A stretch of DNA of 64,000 nt from Archivesica marissinica (GCA_014843695.1 CM026402.1:21151911-21215910), one strand, 5' to 3'. Shown: positions 1 to 15,458, counted from the stretch's first letter. Numbers and translations: made by a program. The notes: generated by a model not told the origin, from the letters alone.

Positions 1-140
1 CATTTAAATTCCACGTTGCCTCTTCTCTCTCCCTCGTGGCGATGGATTCCATCAGGAATGAGGTCTCGAGCGTGATTAATATAAGTTGTAATAACTTGCT
101 TCGAAATTGAGCTGACACAAAAATTTGCATAAACAAATAC
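1..140 (+). mobile_element. SINE family A, 3' part (cut by window edge)
   Basis: It matches the body and tail of the SINE copies at 19050 and 40129: ATTCCACGTTGCCTCTTCTC, GATGGATTCCATCAGGAAT, then the shared tail ATTAATATAAGTTG. Confidence 0.85.
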
Positions 141-1490
141 AGCTATGATAAGTCCACGAATAGCAGAATAAGGGACCGACACGAAGCTTCTGTACATCGC
201 AGATGACTGATTATGTTATCAAGTCATTTTGAATATACGCACATTCTGCACCCTATGTCCTGCGATTGGATCTGATGTATCACATGACTCGATTCGATCA
301 ACGGTCCGGGAGGAACATTCTAACGTTTGATTTTCAAGATGGCTGCCATCTGGTGACCATCTTGGATTTGGACCCTAAATAGCAAAGGTTGACTACTCAG
401 TCGCCTCAATACGGCATAGTAAACATTTTGTTAAGATGGCCGCCATTTCAGAGCAGATAATTTCGAAATATGGCTGATGCATGCAATCCAAAATACTACC
501 TGCTGCTACCAGTGGAAACAACACATTTCACACACGTTAGCACAAAGGTCAACCCCAACATATACTGAACACTACTCATTGACCTTACAGAAGACGATTC
601 CTGTTCGTTTTTGAGATCAATGGCCAATATTCTCCCGAGAATGTCTGGATCATTTCTCGCAAAATTGCTGATCGGTCGAGCGCGTTTTGTGTGAAATCTA
701 TATTGACCCCATAATGACTGTTTTCTTCACTAAAAACCTTCAAACTTGACAGACAGAAATTCTAAGGAGCAAAATGAAATCTACCTCATGAATTTGTATT
801 TCCGGGCGAATGGCGTAGGGTCGGAATATATTTCCATTTCTATTTATAAGATTCCTAGCTGTCAAAACAAGTAGAGCTAGCGACCGGGAATCCAATTGCG
901 AAAAGTTTGTGAAGCGCGTAATCGGGACACGAGTTGATTATTACTAATGATTACATCCCTGCTGAATTTCCATTTCATTAGAGCCAGTCCCCCAATAGGA
1001 TTTACACGACTAAATCAATTTATAAAGACAATTGCAAACAAGCTTCTACGAGCCCATTATGTACTTGAGACAATGTCTGGTCATTACGGCCGGTCTTAAG
1101 GGAAGTTCAAGATAGAGAATAAAATAATTTAAATGAATAAATAAATTTAAACTACATGCTTCGTTTAAAGCGTAAAGCTTTATTTTGATTTGTTTTGCGA
1201 TTTAGATCACGTGAATTTTTAGCCTCGACAATAAATATTGCAACAGTAGTTTTTTTTACAATACACAACACAACCCACGTGCAAATAGTGACGAAATGTC
1301 AAGATTGCTGCTTTGACTGGTCTTCGATGCTCTCAATAGATCGAACTCTGTCCTTTATTTCAGCTTAGTTTTTCTCTAAATAAAATCCGCTAGATGTATA
1401 CAGTTTTAATTCTAAATTCGTGACATTTCAATGTGTTCATACTTACGCAGAGGTCCTGTGAACGATGAGCATTAACAGAAGTACTACTAT
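141..1490. other. No gene recognised
   Basis: AT-rich unique-looking DNA. AAGATGGCTGCCAT and AAGATGGCCGCCAT occur near 340 and 433 but form no recognisable element. Confidence 0.6.
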
Positions 1491-1540
1491 GGCTTGTATA
1501 AACGACATGTAACGATATCTATGGCAAAATTGGACAAATA

Positions 1541-4500
1541 CATGGGCTCTCTATTACAGTACAAATACACGGGCTCTCTATTACAGTACAAATACATGGT
1601 ATATCTATTACGGTACACATATACGGGCTCTCTATTACAGTACAAATACCTGGGCTCCATATTACAGTACAAATACATGGTATATCTATTACAGTACAAA
1701 TACCTGGGCTCTCTATTACAGTACAAATACCTGAGCTCCATATTACAGTATAAATACATCGTATATCTATTACAGTACAAATACACGGGCTCTCTATTAC
1801 AGTACAAATACATGGGCTCTCTATTACAGTACAAATACATGGGCTCTCTATTACAGTACAAATACACGGACTCTCTATTACAGTACAAATACCTGGGCTC
1901 TCTATTACAGTACAAATACACGGACTCTCTATTACAGTACACATACATGGGCTCTCTATTACAGTACAAATACATGGGCTCTCTATTACAGTACAAATAC
2001 ATGGGCTCTCTATTACAGTACACATACATGGGCTCTCTAGTACAGCACAAATACATGGGCTCTCTATTACAGTACAAATACATGGGCTCTCTATTTCAGT
2101 ACAAATACACGGTATATCTATTACGGTACAAATACACGGACTCTCTATTACAGTACAAATACCTGGGCTCTCTATTACAGTACAAATACACGGGCTCTCT
2201 ATTACAGTACAAATACACGGGCTCTCTATTACAGTACATATACATGGGCTCTCTATTACAGTACATATACATGGGCTCTCTATTACAGTACATATACACG
2301 GGCTCTCTATTACAGTACATATACATGGGCTCTCTATTACAGTACAACTACACGGGCTCCATATTACAGTTCAAATACATGGGCTCTCTAAAATATAGAT
2401 ATAGCATATATACACGGGCTCTGTATTACAGTACAAATACATGGGCTCTCTATTAGAGAACAAATACATGTGCTCTATATTACAGTACAAATACACGGAC
2501 TCTGTATTACAGTACAGATACATGGGCTCTCTATTAGAGAACAAATACATGTGCTCTATATTACAGTACAAATACACGGGCTCTGTATTACAGTACAAAT
2601 ACATGGGCTCTCTATTATATAGATATAGCATAGATACATGGGCTCTCTATTATATAGATATAGTACAAATACACGGGCTCTCTATTATATAGCATAGATA
2701 CACGGGCTCTGTATTATATAGATATAGTACAAATACACGGGCTCTCTATTATATAGCATAGATACACGGGCTCTGTATTATATAGATATAGTACAAATAC
2801 ACGGGCTCTCTATTATATAGCATAGATACACGGGCTCTGTATTATATAGATATAGTACAAATACACGGGCTCTCTATTATATAGCATAGATACACGGGCT
2901 CTGTATTATATAGATATAGTACAAATACACGGGCTCTCTATTATATAGCATAGATACACGGGCTCTGTATTACAGTACACATACAGGGGCTCTCTATTAT
3001 ATAGATATAGCATAGATACACGGGCTCTCTATTATATAGATATAGCATAGATACACGGGCTCTGTATTATACAGATATAGCATAGATACACGTGCTCTGT
3101 ATTATATAGATATAGCATAGATACACGGGCTCTGTATTATATAGATATAGCATAGATACACGGGCTCTGTATTATATAGATATAGCATAGGTACACGGGC
3201 TCTGTATTACAGTACACATACACGGGCTCTCTATTATATAGATATAGCATAGATACACGGGCTCTGTATTATATAGATATAGCATAGATACACGGGCTCT
3301 GTATTATATAGATATAGCATAGATACACGGGCTCTGTATTATATAGATATAGCATAGATACACGGGCTCTGTATTATATAGATATAGCATAGATACACGG
3401 GCTCTCTATTATATAGATATAGCATAGGTACACGGGCTCTGTATTACAGTACACATACACGGGCTCTCTATTATATAGATATAGCATAGATACACGGGCT
3501 CTGTATTATATAGATATAGCATAGATACACGGGCTCTCTATTATATAGATATAGCATAGGTACACGGGCTCTGTATTACAGTACAAATACACGGGCTCTC
3601 TATTATATAGATATAGCATAGATACACGGGTTCTGTATTACAGTACAAATACACGGGCTCTCTATTATATAGCATAGATACACGGGCTCTGTATTACAGT
3701 ACAAATACACGGGCTCTGTATTACATAGATATAGCATATATACACGGGCTCTGTATTATATAGATATAGCATAGATACACGGGCTCTCTATTATATAGAT
3801 ATAGCATAGGTACACGGGCTCTGTATTATATAGATATAGCATAGATACACGGGCTCTGTATTACCGTACAAATACACGGGCTCTCTATTATATAGCATAG
3901 ATACACGGACTCTGTATTACATACACATACACGGGCTCTCTATTATATAGATATAGCATAGATACACGGGCTCTGTATTATATAGATATAGCATAGATAC
4001 ACGGGCTCTCTATTATATAGATATAGCATAGGTACACGGGCTCTGTATTATATAGATATAGCATAGATACACGGGCTCTGTATTACCGTACAAATACACG
4101 GGCTCTCTATTATATAGCATAGATACACGGACTCTGTATTACAGTACACATACACGGGCTCTCTATTATATAGATATAGCATAGATACACGGGCTCTGTA
4201 TTATATAGATATAGCATAGATACACGGGCTCTCTATTATATAGATATAGCATAGATACACGGGCTCTGTATTACAGTACAAATACATGGGCTCTCTATTA
4301 TATAGCATAGATACACGGGCTCTGTATTACAGTACACATACAGGGGCTCTCTATTATATAGATATAGCATAGATACACGGGCTCTCTATTATATAGATAT
4401 AGCATAGATACACGGGCTCTGTATTATACAGATATAGCATAGATACATGGGCTCTGTATTATATAGATATAGCATAGATACACGGGCTCTGTATTATATA

Positions 4501-7500
4501 GATATAGCATAGATACACGGGCTCTGTATTATATAGATATAGCATAGATACACGGGCTCTGTATTATATAGATATAGCATAGATACACGGGCTCTCTATT
4601 ATATAGATATAGCATAGGTACACGGGCTCTGTATTACAGTACACATACACGGGCTCTCTATTATATAGATATAGCATAGATACACGGGCTCTGTATTATA
4701 TAGATATAGCATAGATACACGGGCTCTGTATTATATAGATATAGCATAGATACACGGGCTCTGTATTACAGTACACATACACGGGCTCTCTATTATATAG
4801 ATATAGCATAGATACACGGGCTCTGTATTATATAGATATAGCATAGATACACGGGCTCTCTATTATATAGATATAGCATAGGTACACGGGCTCTGTATTA
4901 CAGTACAAATACACGGGCTCTCTATTATATAGATATAGCATAGATACACGGGTTCTGTATTACAGTACAAATACACGGGCTCTCTATTATATAGCATAGA
5001 TACACGGGCTCTGTATTACAGTACAAATACACGGGCTCTGTATTATATAGATATAGCATATATACACGGGCTCTGTATTATATAGATATAGCATAGATAC
5101 ACGGGCTCTCTATTATATAGATATAGCATAGGTACACGGGCTCTGTATTATATAGATATAGCATAGATACACGGGCTCTGTATTACCGTACAAATACACG
5201 GGCTCTCTATTATATAGCATAGATACACGGACTCTGTATTACAGTACACATACACGGGCTCTCTATTATATAGATATAGCATAGATACACGGGCTCTGTA
5301 TTATATAAATATAGCATAGATACACGGGCTCTCCATTATATAGATATAGCATAGATACACGGGCTCTGTATTACAGTACAAATACATGGGCTCTCTATTA
5401 TATAGATATAGCATAGATACACGGGCTCTGTATTACAGTACACATACATGGGCTCTGTATTATATAGATATAGCATAGGTACACGGGCTCTGTATTATAT
5501 AGATATAGCATAGATACACGGGCTCTGTATTATATAGATATAGCATAGATACACGGGCTCTCTATTATATAGATATAGCATAGATACACGGGCTCTGTAT
5601 TACAGTACACATACACGGGCTCTCTATTATATAGATATAGCATAGATACACGGGCTCTGTATTACAGTACACATACACGGGCTCTCTATTATATAGATAT
5701 AGCATAGATACACGAGCTCTGTATTATATAGATATAGCATAGATACACGGGCTCTGTATTATATAGAAATAGCATAGATACACGGGCTCTCTATTATATA
5801 TATATAGCATAGCTACACGGGCTCTCTATTATATAGATATAGCATGGATACACGGGCTCTGTATTATATAGATATAGCATAGATACACGGGCTCTCTATT
5901 ATATAGATATAGCATAGCTACACGGGCTCTCTATTATATAGATATAGCATAGATACACGGGCTCTGTATTATATAGCATAGATACACGGGCTCTGTATTA
6001 TATAGATATAGCATAGATACACGGGCTCTGTATTACAGTACATATACACGGGCTCTCTATTATATAGATATAGCATAGATAAACGGGCTCTCTATTATAT
6101 AGATATAGCAAAGAGACACGGGCTCTGTATTATATAGATATAGCATAGATACACGGGCTCTGTATTATATAGATATAGCATAGATACACGGGCTCTGTAT
6201 TACAGTACACATACACGGGCTCTCTATTATATAGATATAGCATAGATACACGGGCTCTCTATTATATAGATATATCATAGATACACGGGCTCTGTATTAC
6301 AGTACACATACACGGGCTCTCTATTATATAGATATAGCATAGATACACGGGCTCTCTATTATATAGATATATCATAGATACACGGGCTCTGTATTATATA
6401 GATATAGCATAGATACACGGGCTCTGTATTATATAGATATAACATAGATACACGGGCTCTGTATTATATAGATATAGCATAGATACACGGGCTCTGTATT
6501 ACAGTACAAATACACGGGCTCTGTATTATATAGATATAGCATAGATACACGGGCTCTGTATTACAGTACAAATACACGGGCTCTGTATTATATAGATATA
6601 GCATAGATACACGGGCTCTGTATTATATAGATATAGCATAGATACACGGGCTCTGTATTATATAGATATAGCATAGATACACGGGCTCTCTATTATATAG
6701 ATATAGCATAGATACACGGGCTCTGTATTATATAGATATAGCATAGATACACGGGCTCTGTATTATATAGATATAGCATAGATACACGGGCTCTCTATTA
6801 TATAGATATAGCATAGATACACGGGCTCTGTATTATATAGCATATATACACGGGCTCTGTATTACAGTACACATACACGGGCTCTCTATTATATAGATAT
6901 AGCATAGATACACGGGCTCTGTATTATATAGCATATATACACGGGCTCTGTATTACAATACAAATACACGGGCTCTGTATTATATAGATATAGCATAGAT
7001 ACACGGGCTCTGTATTACAGTACAAATACACGGGCTCTGTATTATATAGATATAGCATAGATACACGGGCTCTGTATTATAGTACAAATACACGGGCTCT
7101 GTATTATATAGATATAGCATAGATACACGGGCTCTGTATTACAGTACACATACACGGGCTCTCTATTATATAGATATAGCATAGATACATGGGCTCTCTA
7201 TTATATAGATATAGCATAGGTACACGGGCTCTGTATTATATAGATATAGCATAGATACACGGGCTCTGTATTATATAGATATAGCATAGATACACGGGCT
7301 CTGTATTACAGTACAAATGCACGGGCTCTCTATTATATAGATATAGCATAGATACACGGGCTCTCTATTATATAGATATAGCATAGATACACGGGCTCTG
7401 TATTACAGTACAAATACACGGGCTCTCTATTATATAGATATAGCATAGATACACGGGCTCTGTATTATATAGATATATCATAGATACACGGGCTCTGTAT

Positions 7501-10500
7501 TACAGTACAAATGCACGGGCTCTGTATTATATAGATATAGCATAGGTACACGGGCTCTGTATTATATAGATATAGCATAGGTACACGGGCTCTGTATTAT
7601 ATAGATATAGCATAGATACACGGGCTCTGTATTACAGTACACATACACGGGCTCTCTATTATATAGATATAGCATAGATACACGGGCTCTGTATTATATA
7701 GATATAGCATAGATACACGGGCTCTGTATTACAGTACACATACACGGGCTCTCTATTATATAGATATAGCATATATACACGGGCTCTGTATTACAGTACA
7801 CATACACGGGCTCTCTATTATATAGATATAGCATAGATACACGGGCTCTGTATTATATAGATATAGCATAGATACACGGGCTCTGTATTATATAGATATA
7901 GCATAGATACACGGGCTCTGTATTATATAGATATAGCATAGATACACGGGCTCTGTATTATATAGATATAGCATAGGTACACGGGCTCTGTATTATATAG
8001 ATATAGCATAGATACACGGGCTCTGTATTATATAGATATAGCATAGATACACGGGCTCTGTATAAAATATAGCATAGATACACGGGCTCTCTATTATATA
8101 GATATAGCATAGATACACGGGCTCTGTATTATATAGATATAGCATAGATACACGGGCTCTGTATTATATAGATATAGCATAGATACACGGGCTCTGTATT
8201 ATATAGATATAGCATAGATACACGGGCTCTGTATTATATAGATATAGCATAGATACACGGGCTCTGTATTACAGTACAAATACACGGGCTCTGTATTATA
8301 TAGATATAGCATAGATACACGGGCTCTGTATTACAGTACAAATACACGGGCTCTGTATTATATAGATATAGCATAGATACACGGGCTCTGTATTATATAG
8401 ATATAGCATAGATACACGGGCTCTGTATTATATAGATATAGCATAGATACACGGGCTCTCTATTATATAGATATAGCATAGATACACGGGCTCTGTATTA
8501 TATAGATATAGCATAGATACACGGGCTCTGTATTATATAGATATAGCATAGATACACGGGCTCTCTATTATATAGATATAGCATAGATACACGGGCTCTG
8601 TATTATATAGCATATATACACGGGCTCTGTATTACAGTACAAATACACGGGCTCTGTATTATATAGATATAGCATAGATACACGGGCTCTGTATTATATA
8701 GCATAGATACACGGGCTCTGTATTACAATACAAATACACGGGCTCTGTATTATATAGATATAGCATAGATACACGGGCTCTGTATTACAGTACAAATACA
8801 CGGGCTCTGTATTATATAGATATAGCATAGATACACGGGCTCTGTATTATAGTACAAATACACGGGCTCTGTATTATATAGATATAGCATAGATACACGG
8901 GCTCTGTATTACAGTACACATACACGGGCTCTCTATTATATAGATATAGCATAGATACACGGGCTCTCTATTATATAGATATAGCATAGGTACACGGGCT
9001 CTGTATTATATAGATATAGCATAGATACACGGGCTCTGTATTATATAGATATAGCATAGATACACGGGCTCTGTATTACAGTACAAATACACGGGCTCTC
9101 TATTATATAGATATAGCATAGATACACGGGCTCTCTATTATATAGATATAGCATAGATACACGGGCTCTGTATTACAGTACAAATACACGGGCTCTCTAT
9201 TATATAGATATAGCATAGATACACGGGCTCTGTATTATATAGATATAGCATAGATACACGGGCTCTGTATTACAGTACAAATACACGGGCTCTGTATTAT
9301 ATAGATATAGCATAGATACACGGGCTCTGTATTATATAGATATAGCATAGATACACGGGCTCTGTATTATATAGATATAGCATAGATACACGGGCTCTGT
9401 ATTACAGTACAAATACACGGGCTCTCTATTATATAGATATAGCATAGATACACGGGCTCTGTATTATATAGATATAGCATAGATACACGGGCTCTGTATT
9501 ACAGTACAAATACACGGGCTCTGTATTATATAGATATAGCATAGATACACGGGCTCTGTATTACAGTACACATACACGGGCTCTCTATTATATAGATATA
9601 GCATAGATACACGGGCTCTGTATTATATAGATATAGCATAGATACACGGGCTCTGTATTATATAGATATAGCATAGATACACGGGCTCTGTATTATATAG
9701 ATATAGCATAGGTACACGGGCTCTGTATTATATAGATATAGCATAGGTACACGGGCTCTGTATTATATAGATATAGCATAGGTACACGGGCTCTGTATTA
9801 TATAGATATAGCATAGATACACGGGCTCTGTATTATATAGATATAGCATAGATACACGGGTCTGTATATATATATAGCATAGGTACACGGGCTCTATTAT
9901 ATAGATATAGCATAGGTACACGGGCTCTGTATTATATAGATATAGCATAGATACACGGGCTCTGTATTATATAGATATAGCATAGATACACGGGCTCTGT
10001 ATTATATAGATATAACATAGGTACACGGGCTCTGTATTATATAGATATAGCATAGGTACACGGGCTCTGTATTATATAGATATAGCATAGATACACGGGC
10101 TCTCTATTATATAGATATAGCATAGGTACACGGGCTCTGTATTATATAGATATAGCATAGATACACGGGCTCTGTATTATATAGATATAGCATAGATACA
10201 CGGGCTCTGTATTATATAGATATAACATAGGTACACGGGCTCTGTATTATATAGATATAGCATAGGTACACGGGCTCTGTATTATATAGATATAGCATAG
10301 ATACACGGGCTCTCTATTATATAGATATAGCATAGGTACACGGGCTCTGTATTATATAGATATAGCATAGATACACGGGCTCTGTATTATATAGATATAG
10401 CATAGATACACGGGCTCTGTATTATATAGATATAGCATAGATACACGGGCTCTGTATTATATAGATATAGCATAGATACACGGGCTCTGTATTATATAGA

Positions 10501-11066
10501 TATAGCATAGGTACACGGGCTCTGTATTATATAGATATAGCATAGGTACACGGGCTCTGTATTATATAGATATAGCATAGGTACACGGGCTCTGTATTAT
10601 ATAGATATAGCATAGATACACGGGCTCTGTATTATATAGATATAGCATAGATACACGGGCTCTGTATTATATAGATATAGCATAGATACACGGGCTCTGT
10701 ATTATATAGATATAGCATAGATACACGGGCTCTGTATTACAGTACAAATGCACGGGCTCTGTATTATATAGATATAGCATAGGTACACGGGTTCTGTATT
10801 ACAGTACACATACACGGGCTCTCTATTATATAGATATAGCATAGATACACGGGCTCTGTATTATATAGATATAGCATAGGTACACGGGCTCTGTATTACA
10901 GTACACATACACGGGCTCTCTATTATATAGATATAGCATAGATACACCGGCTCTGTATTATATAGATATAGCATAGGTACACGGGATCTGTATTACAGTA
11001 CACATACATGGGCTCTCTATTATATAGATATAGCATAGATACATGGGCTTCGTATTACAGTACAAA
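1541..11066. repeat. 9.5-kb minisatellite of 27- and 35-bp units
   Basis: Units share the core ACGGGCTCT(C/G)TATTA. The left ~1.1 kb is mainly 27-bp units with CAGTACAAATACA; the rest is mainly 35-bp units with TATATAGATATAGCATAGAT, with 27-bp types interspersed. Roughly 290 units are present. The left part is open in several frames only because 27 is a multiple of three. Confidence 0.97.
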
Positions 11067-11229
11067 CATATTTCACCTCATACTCTCCATTACGCAGATT
11101 TAGCAGGATGTAAATGGAATACGGATACCCAAATGCTACTATTACGGTATAAGGGAGACAATCCCAGTTTTCTAAGAATGAAGTATTGGTTAACGGTAAG
11201 TTGTCTCATGTTTAAATTATTAAGCAACA

Positions 11230-11490
11230 CTATGAACTATTATACGAGACGTATTCCGTTATGGGTGATGTATTATGTCTATGTATGCCTTTTCACCGCT
11301 TATGTATGCTGTGTTTCGTTTATGTACGACTTCTTCCGCTTATATACAAGTATATATGATGTGTTTTTGTGTACTAGTATGTATGACGTTTTTCGTTTCT
11401 GTATTGGCGATCTACATTTATGTATATATTCCGTTTAAATGTTACGTATTTCGTTTATGTATGACGTATCTATTTATGTATGACGTACCG
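11230..11490. repeat. Degenerate short repeat (TATGTATGACGT-type)
   Basis: TTTATGTATGACGTA, TTTATGTACGACTTC and similar pieces recur irregularly between the two large arrays. Confidence 0.55.
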
Positions 11491-11496
11491 TCCTTC

Positions 11497-12412
11497 ATAT
11501 TCAAATGCTTGTTCACACGGGAGAACGTCCTTTATATTAAACATAATCAAATGCTTGTTCACACGGGAGAACGTCCTTTATATTAAACATAATCAAATGC
11601 TTGTTCACACTGGAGAACGTCCTTTATATTAAACATAATCAAATGCTTGTTCACACGGGAGAACGTCCTTTATATTAAACATAATCAAATGCTTGTTCAC
11701 ACTGGAGAACGTCCTTTATATTAAACATAATCAAATGCTTGTTCACACTGCAGAACGTCCTTTATATTAAACATAATCAAATGCTTGTTCACACAGGAGA
11801 ACGTCCTTCATATTAAACATAATCAAATGCATATTCACACAGGAGAACGTCCTTCATATTAAACATAATCAAATGTTTGTTCACACAGGAGAACGTCCTT
11901 CATATTAAACATAATCAAATGCTTGTTCACACTGGAGAACGTCCTTCATATTAAACACAATCAAATGCTTGTTCACACTGGAGAACGTCCTTCATATTAA
12001 ACAATCAAATGCTTGTTCACACAGGGGAATGTCCTTCATATTAAACATAATCAAATGCTTGTTCACACTGGAGAACGTCCTTTATATTAAACATAATCAA
12101 ATGCTTGTTCACACTGGAGAACGTCCTTCATATTAAACATAATCAAATGCTTGTTCACACTGGAGAACGTCCTTCATATTAAACAATCAAATGCTTGTTC
12201 ACACAGGGGAATGTCCTTCATATTAAACATAATCAAATGCTTGTTCACACTGGAGAACGTCCTTCATATTAAACATAATCTAATGCTTGTTCACACAGGA
12301 GAACGTCCATAATATACTACATGGACACATGCTTATTCACACTGGAGAACGTCCATAATATATTACATGGACACATGCTTATTCACACTGGAGAACGTCA
12401 TTAATATAATAC
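11497..12412. repeat. 46-bp minisatellite
   Basis: About 20 units share ATGCTTGTTCACACTGGAGA then ACGTCCTT(T/C)ATATTAAACA; the last three units diverge (CATAATATACTACATGGACA). Some units lack 4 bp. Confidence 0.95.
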
Positions 12413-12789
12413 ATCGACATAATTATGCTAATATGTTAACGAAACATCATCCGTAATATATTACACAGGCCTATGTGTATTTACAATTGAGAATGACATA
12501 AACATACCCCCTATTTATTTACACTGAAGAACATCCTTAGTATACCATATAAGTTTTGTCCAAATCCCTCAACATTTTCATCAGGGCCACCCAAGCAATC
12601 CCCCCCCCCCCCCCAATGATCAACGCAAATGTAGGAATGAACCGGATAGGTATCAGTGTTTCCTTGTACAAGGAGTCAGAAGAGAGCCCTAAAAGTTGAT
12701 CACCCGATACATGCGACGGTGTCTTGTTACATTGTGCCAAATGCAGTCAAATAAATGATGTAATATAATGCTTGTAAGACAAAATAGAC
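12413..12789. other. No gene recognised; contains a 16-base C run
   Basis: The stretch between two minisatellites has a homopolymer of C at about 12599-12614 and nothing else identifiable. Confidence 0.6.
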
Positions 12790-14236
12790 CTACCGCTAGA
12801 TTACGCATTACCGTTAGATTACGCATTACTGATAGATTACCACTAGATTACGCATTACCACTAGATTATGCATTACCGCTAGATTACCACTAGATTACGC
12901 ATTACCACTAGATTATGCATTACTGCTAGATTACGCATTACTGCTAGATTACACATTACCACTAGATTACCACTAGATTACGCATTACCACTAGATTATG
13001 CATTACCACTAGATTACGCATTACTGCTAGATTACCACTAGATTACGCATTACCACTAGATTACACATTACCGCTAGATTACCACTAGATTACGCATTAC
13101 CGCTAGATTACGCATTATCACTAGATTATGCATTACCACTAGATTACGCATTACCAATAGATTACGCATTACTGCTAGATTACACATTACCACTAGATTA
13201 TGCATTACCACTAGATTACGCATTACCGCTAGATTACGCATTATCACTAGATTATGCATTACCGCTAGATTACGCATTACCACTAGATTACGCATTACCG
13301 CTAGATTACACATTACCACTAGATTACGCATTACCGCTAGATTACGCATTACCACTAGATTACGCATTACCACTAGATTACACATTACTAGATTACGCAT
13401 TATCACTAGATTATGCATTACCGCTAGATTACACATTACCACTAGGTTACACATTACCACTAGATTACGCATTACCACTAGATTACGCATTACCACTAGA
13501 TTATGCATTACTGCTAGATTACCACTAGATTACGCATTACCACTAGATTACGCATCACCACTAGAGTATGCATTACCACTAGATTACGCATTATCACTAG
13601 ATTATGCATTACCGCTAGATTACACATTACCGCTAGATTACACATTACCACTAGATTACGCATTATCACTAGATTACGCATTACCACTAGATTACACATT
13701 ACCGCTAGATTACGCATTACCACTAGATTACACATTACCACTAGATTACGCATACCCCCTAGATTACGCATTACCACTAGATTACACATTACCACTAGAT
13801 TACACATTACCACTAGATTACACATTACCACTAGATTACACATTACTGCTAGATTACGCATTACCACTAGATTACACATTACCACTAGATTACACATTAC
13901 CACTAGATTACACATTACCACTAGATTACACATTACCACTAGATTACGTATTACTGCTAGATTACGCATTACCGCTAGATTACGTATTACTGCTAGATTA
14001 CGCATTACCACTAGATTACGCATTACCGCTAGATTATGCATTACTGCTAGATTATGCATTACCACTAGATTACGCATTACAGCTAGAGTACGCATTACCA
14101 CTAGATTACGCATTACCACTAAATTACGCATTACCACTAGATTACGCATTACCACTAGATTACGCATTACCAATAGATGACACATTACCGCTAGATTACA
14201 CATTACCACTAGATTACACATCACCACTAGATTACC
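12790..14236. repeat. 18-bp minisatellite
   Basis: The unit is CACTAGATTACGCATTAC with many CAC/CGC/TGC variants and occasional 12-bp partial units; about 82 copies. The open minus-strand frames here are periodic six-residue repeats, not genes. Confidence 0.96.
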
Positions 14237-14289
14237 GATCTAAAGGCATCCATTCTTTACTATCTCCGGCAAGGGATATTAATTTGGCG

Positions 14290-15300
14290 TCGTGCATCCA
14301 GAGCCAATTCTCTGTATCCAATGAGTGGAATTTTATGAAGCTTAAAATTAATAGTAACACCATAGTGCCACTTTTCATTTGGATCGGCCCTGTAACACCA
14401 AAGGCCTTTGTATAGAAATCAATAAATGAGTCCGTCCCGAACATGTTCTCAGTACCAAATAGGTGTAAACTTAATATCAGCATAGTGATGTGTTGCGTGC
14501 ATGATCATGATGATCAGTCGAGTAACAGTTTTTCAGTTGCCGCTAGCTTGGCTTGCCCCCAGGTCATCTTTATGCGGCGCATCTCAGGGTCCAGAGTCCT
14601 TCTCCATGTGATTACTGATCGGCATCTTTACCTTGTGGGTTCCACTCCCGTGCTTGGCGTGCTATATTGGGCTGATCTCGTCGTAGTGTGTGCCCTATCC
14701 ACCGCCACTGTCTCTGCCAGTAACAGTATTGTCGTTTGACTAAACATCCATAAACTAGTCCATCCATAGCCATTTCTCGGTAACAATCGAGTGGAATTTT
14801 ATGAAACTTAACAACCAGTCTGACCTGTGTGGTGGTAGACGTGCATTTTTCGTTGGGATTGGCCTAGTAACAACCAGAGTCATTGTTCTTTAATTTATTA
14901 AAAATCTACAAATTTTTGAGTCCAGCGATTGTTCTCAGTACCAAATACCGGTAATTGGAATTTTATGAACAGTAACACCAGAGTTATTGCCCATCAGTTG
15001 ACTAAAAATCCACAAATTAGTTCCCCCAGAGCCACTTCTCCGCAACCAATGGGTGGAATTTTACGAAACTTAAAAATAAATAGTATCACTAAAATTCACT
15101 ATTAAGCGGTTGTACACATGCATCTTTCCTCGGGATTGACCCAGTACCCAGAGTAATTGCCCCTTTAATTGACAATAAATCCACAAATTTGTCCATCCAA
15201 AACCATGCTCGCCCACATGATTCACCGGCGGCGAGGGTAAATAAAACGTATCCATTGTCGTCATCCAAAGCAAGTTCTGCGCGGGGGATATTCTCTTTGT
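14290..15300. repeat. Diverged repeat, about three copies of a 250-350-bp unit
   Basis: The segment GAGTGGAATTTTATGAA with preceding AGCCA(A/T/C)TTCTC occurs near 14307, 14775 and 15035, each followed by related text (GATCGGCC/GATTGGCC/GATTGACCC). No convincing coding sequence was seen. Confidence 0.6.
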
Positions 15301-15389
15301 TATCCATATATTAAAGGTCCATCTATCCGAGTTGATAATATAGCTAGTTCTACGTTGAATTGCTCGTAATGAGCACTGTACATATAGGA

Positions 15390-15458
15390 TTTTACACTCG
15401 TGGTGATTTCATACCAGATTTCAACAGATATGGTATGAAATCACGCGTGTAAGATCCT
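15390..15458. repeat. Short hairpin
   Basis: Arms GGTGATTTCATACCA and TGGTATGAAATCAC, extended by ATTTTACACTCG and CGTGTAAGATCC, face each other across about 12 bp. Confidence 0.75.

Noticed and set aside
1487..2692. Overlapping frames of 83-320 codons at the left end of the giant minisatellite
   Set aside because: They come from a 27-bp unit read on both strands; periodic nine-residue repeats without a recognised protein.
11497..12412. A zinc-finger gene
   Set aside because: Only the linker motif HTGERP is present; no paired cysteines and histidines at finger spacing, and the 46-bp unit breaks the frame.
13074..14227. Minus-strand frames of 144 and 237 codons made of a six-residue repeat
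   Set aside because: These result from the 18-bp unit; no start context, no homology, and multiple frames behave alike.
15070..15307. Two overlapping 67-72-codon frames in the diverged repeat
   Set aside because: They lie inside a repeat unit and have no recognisable protein family.
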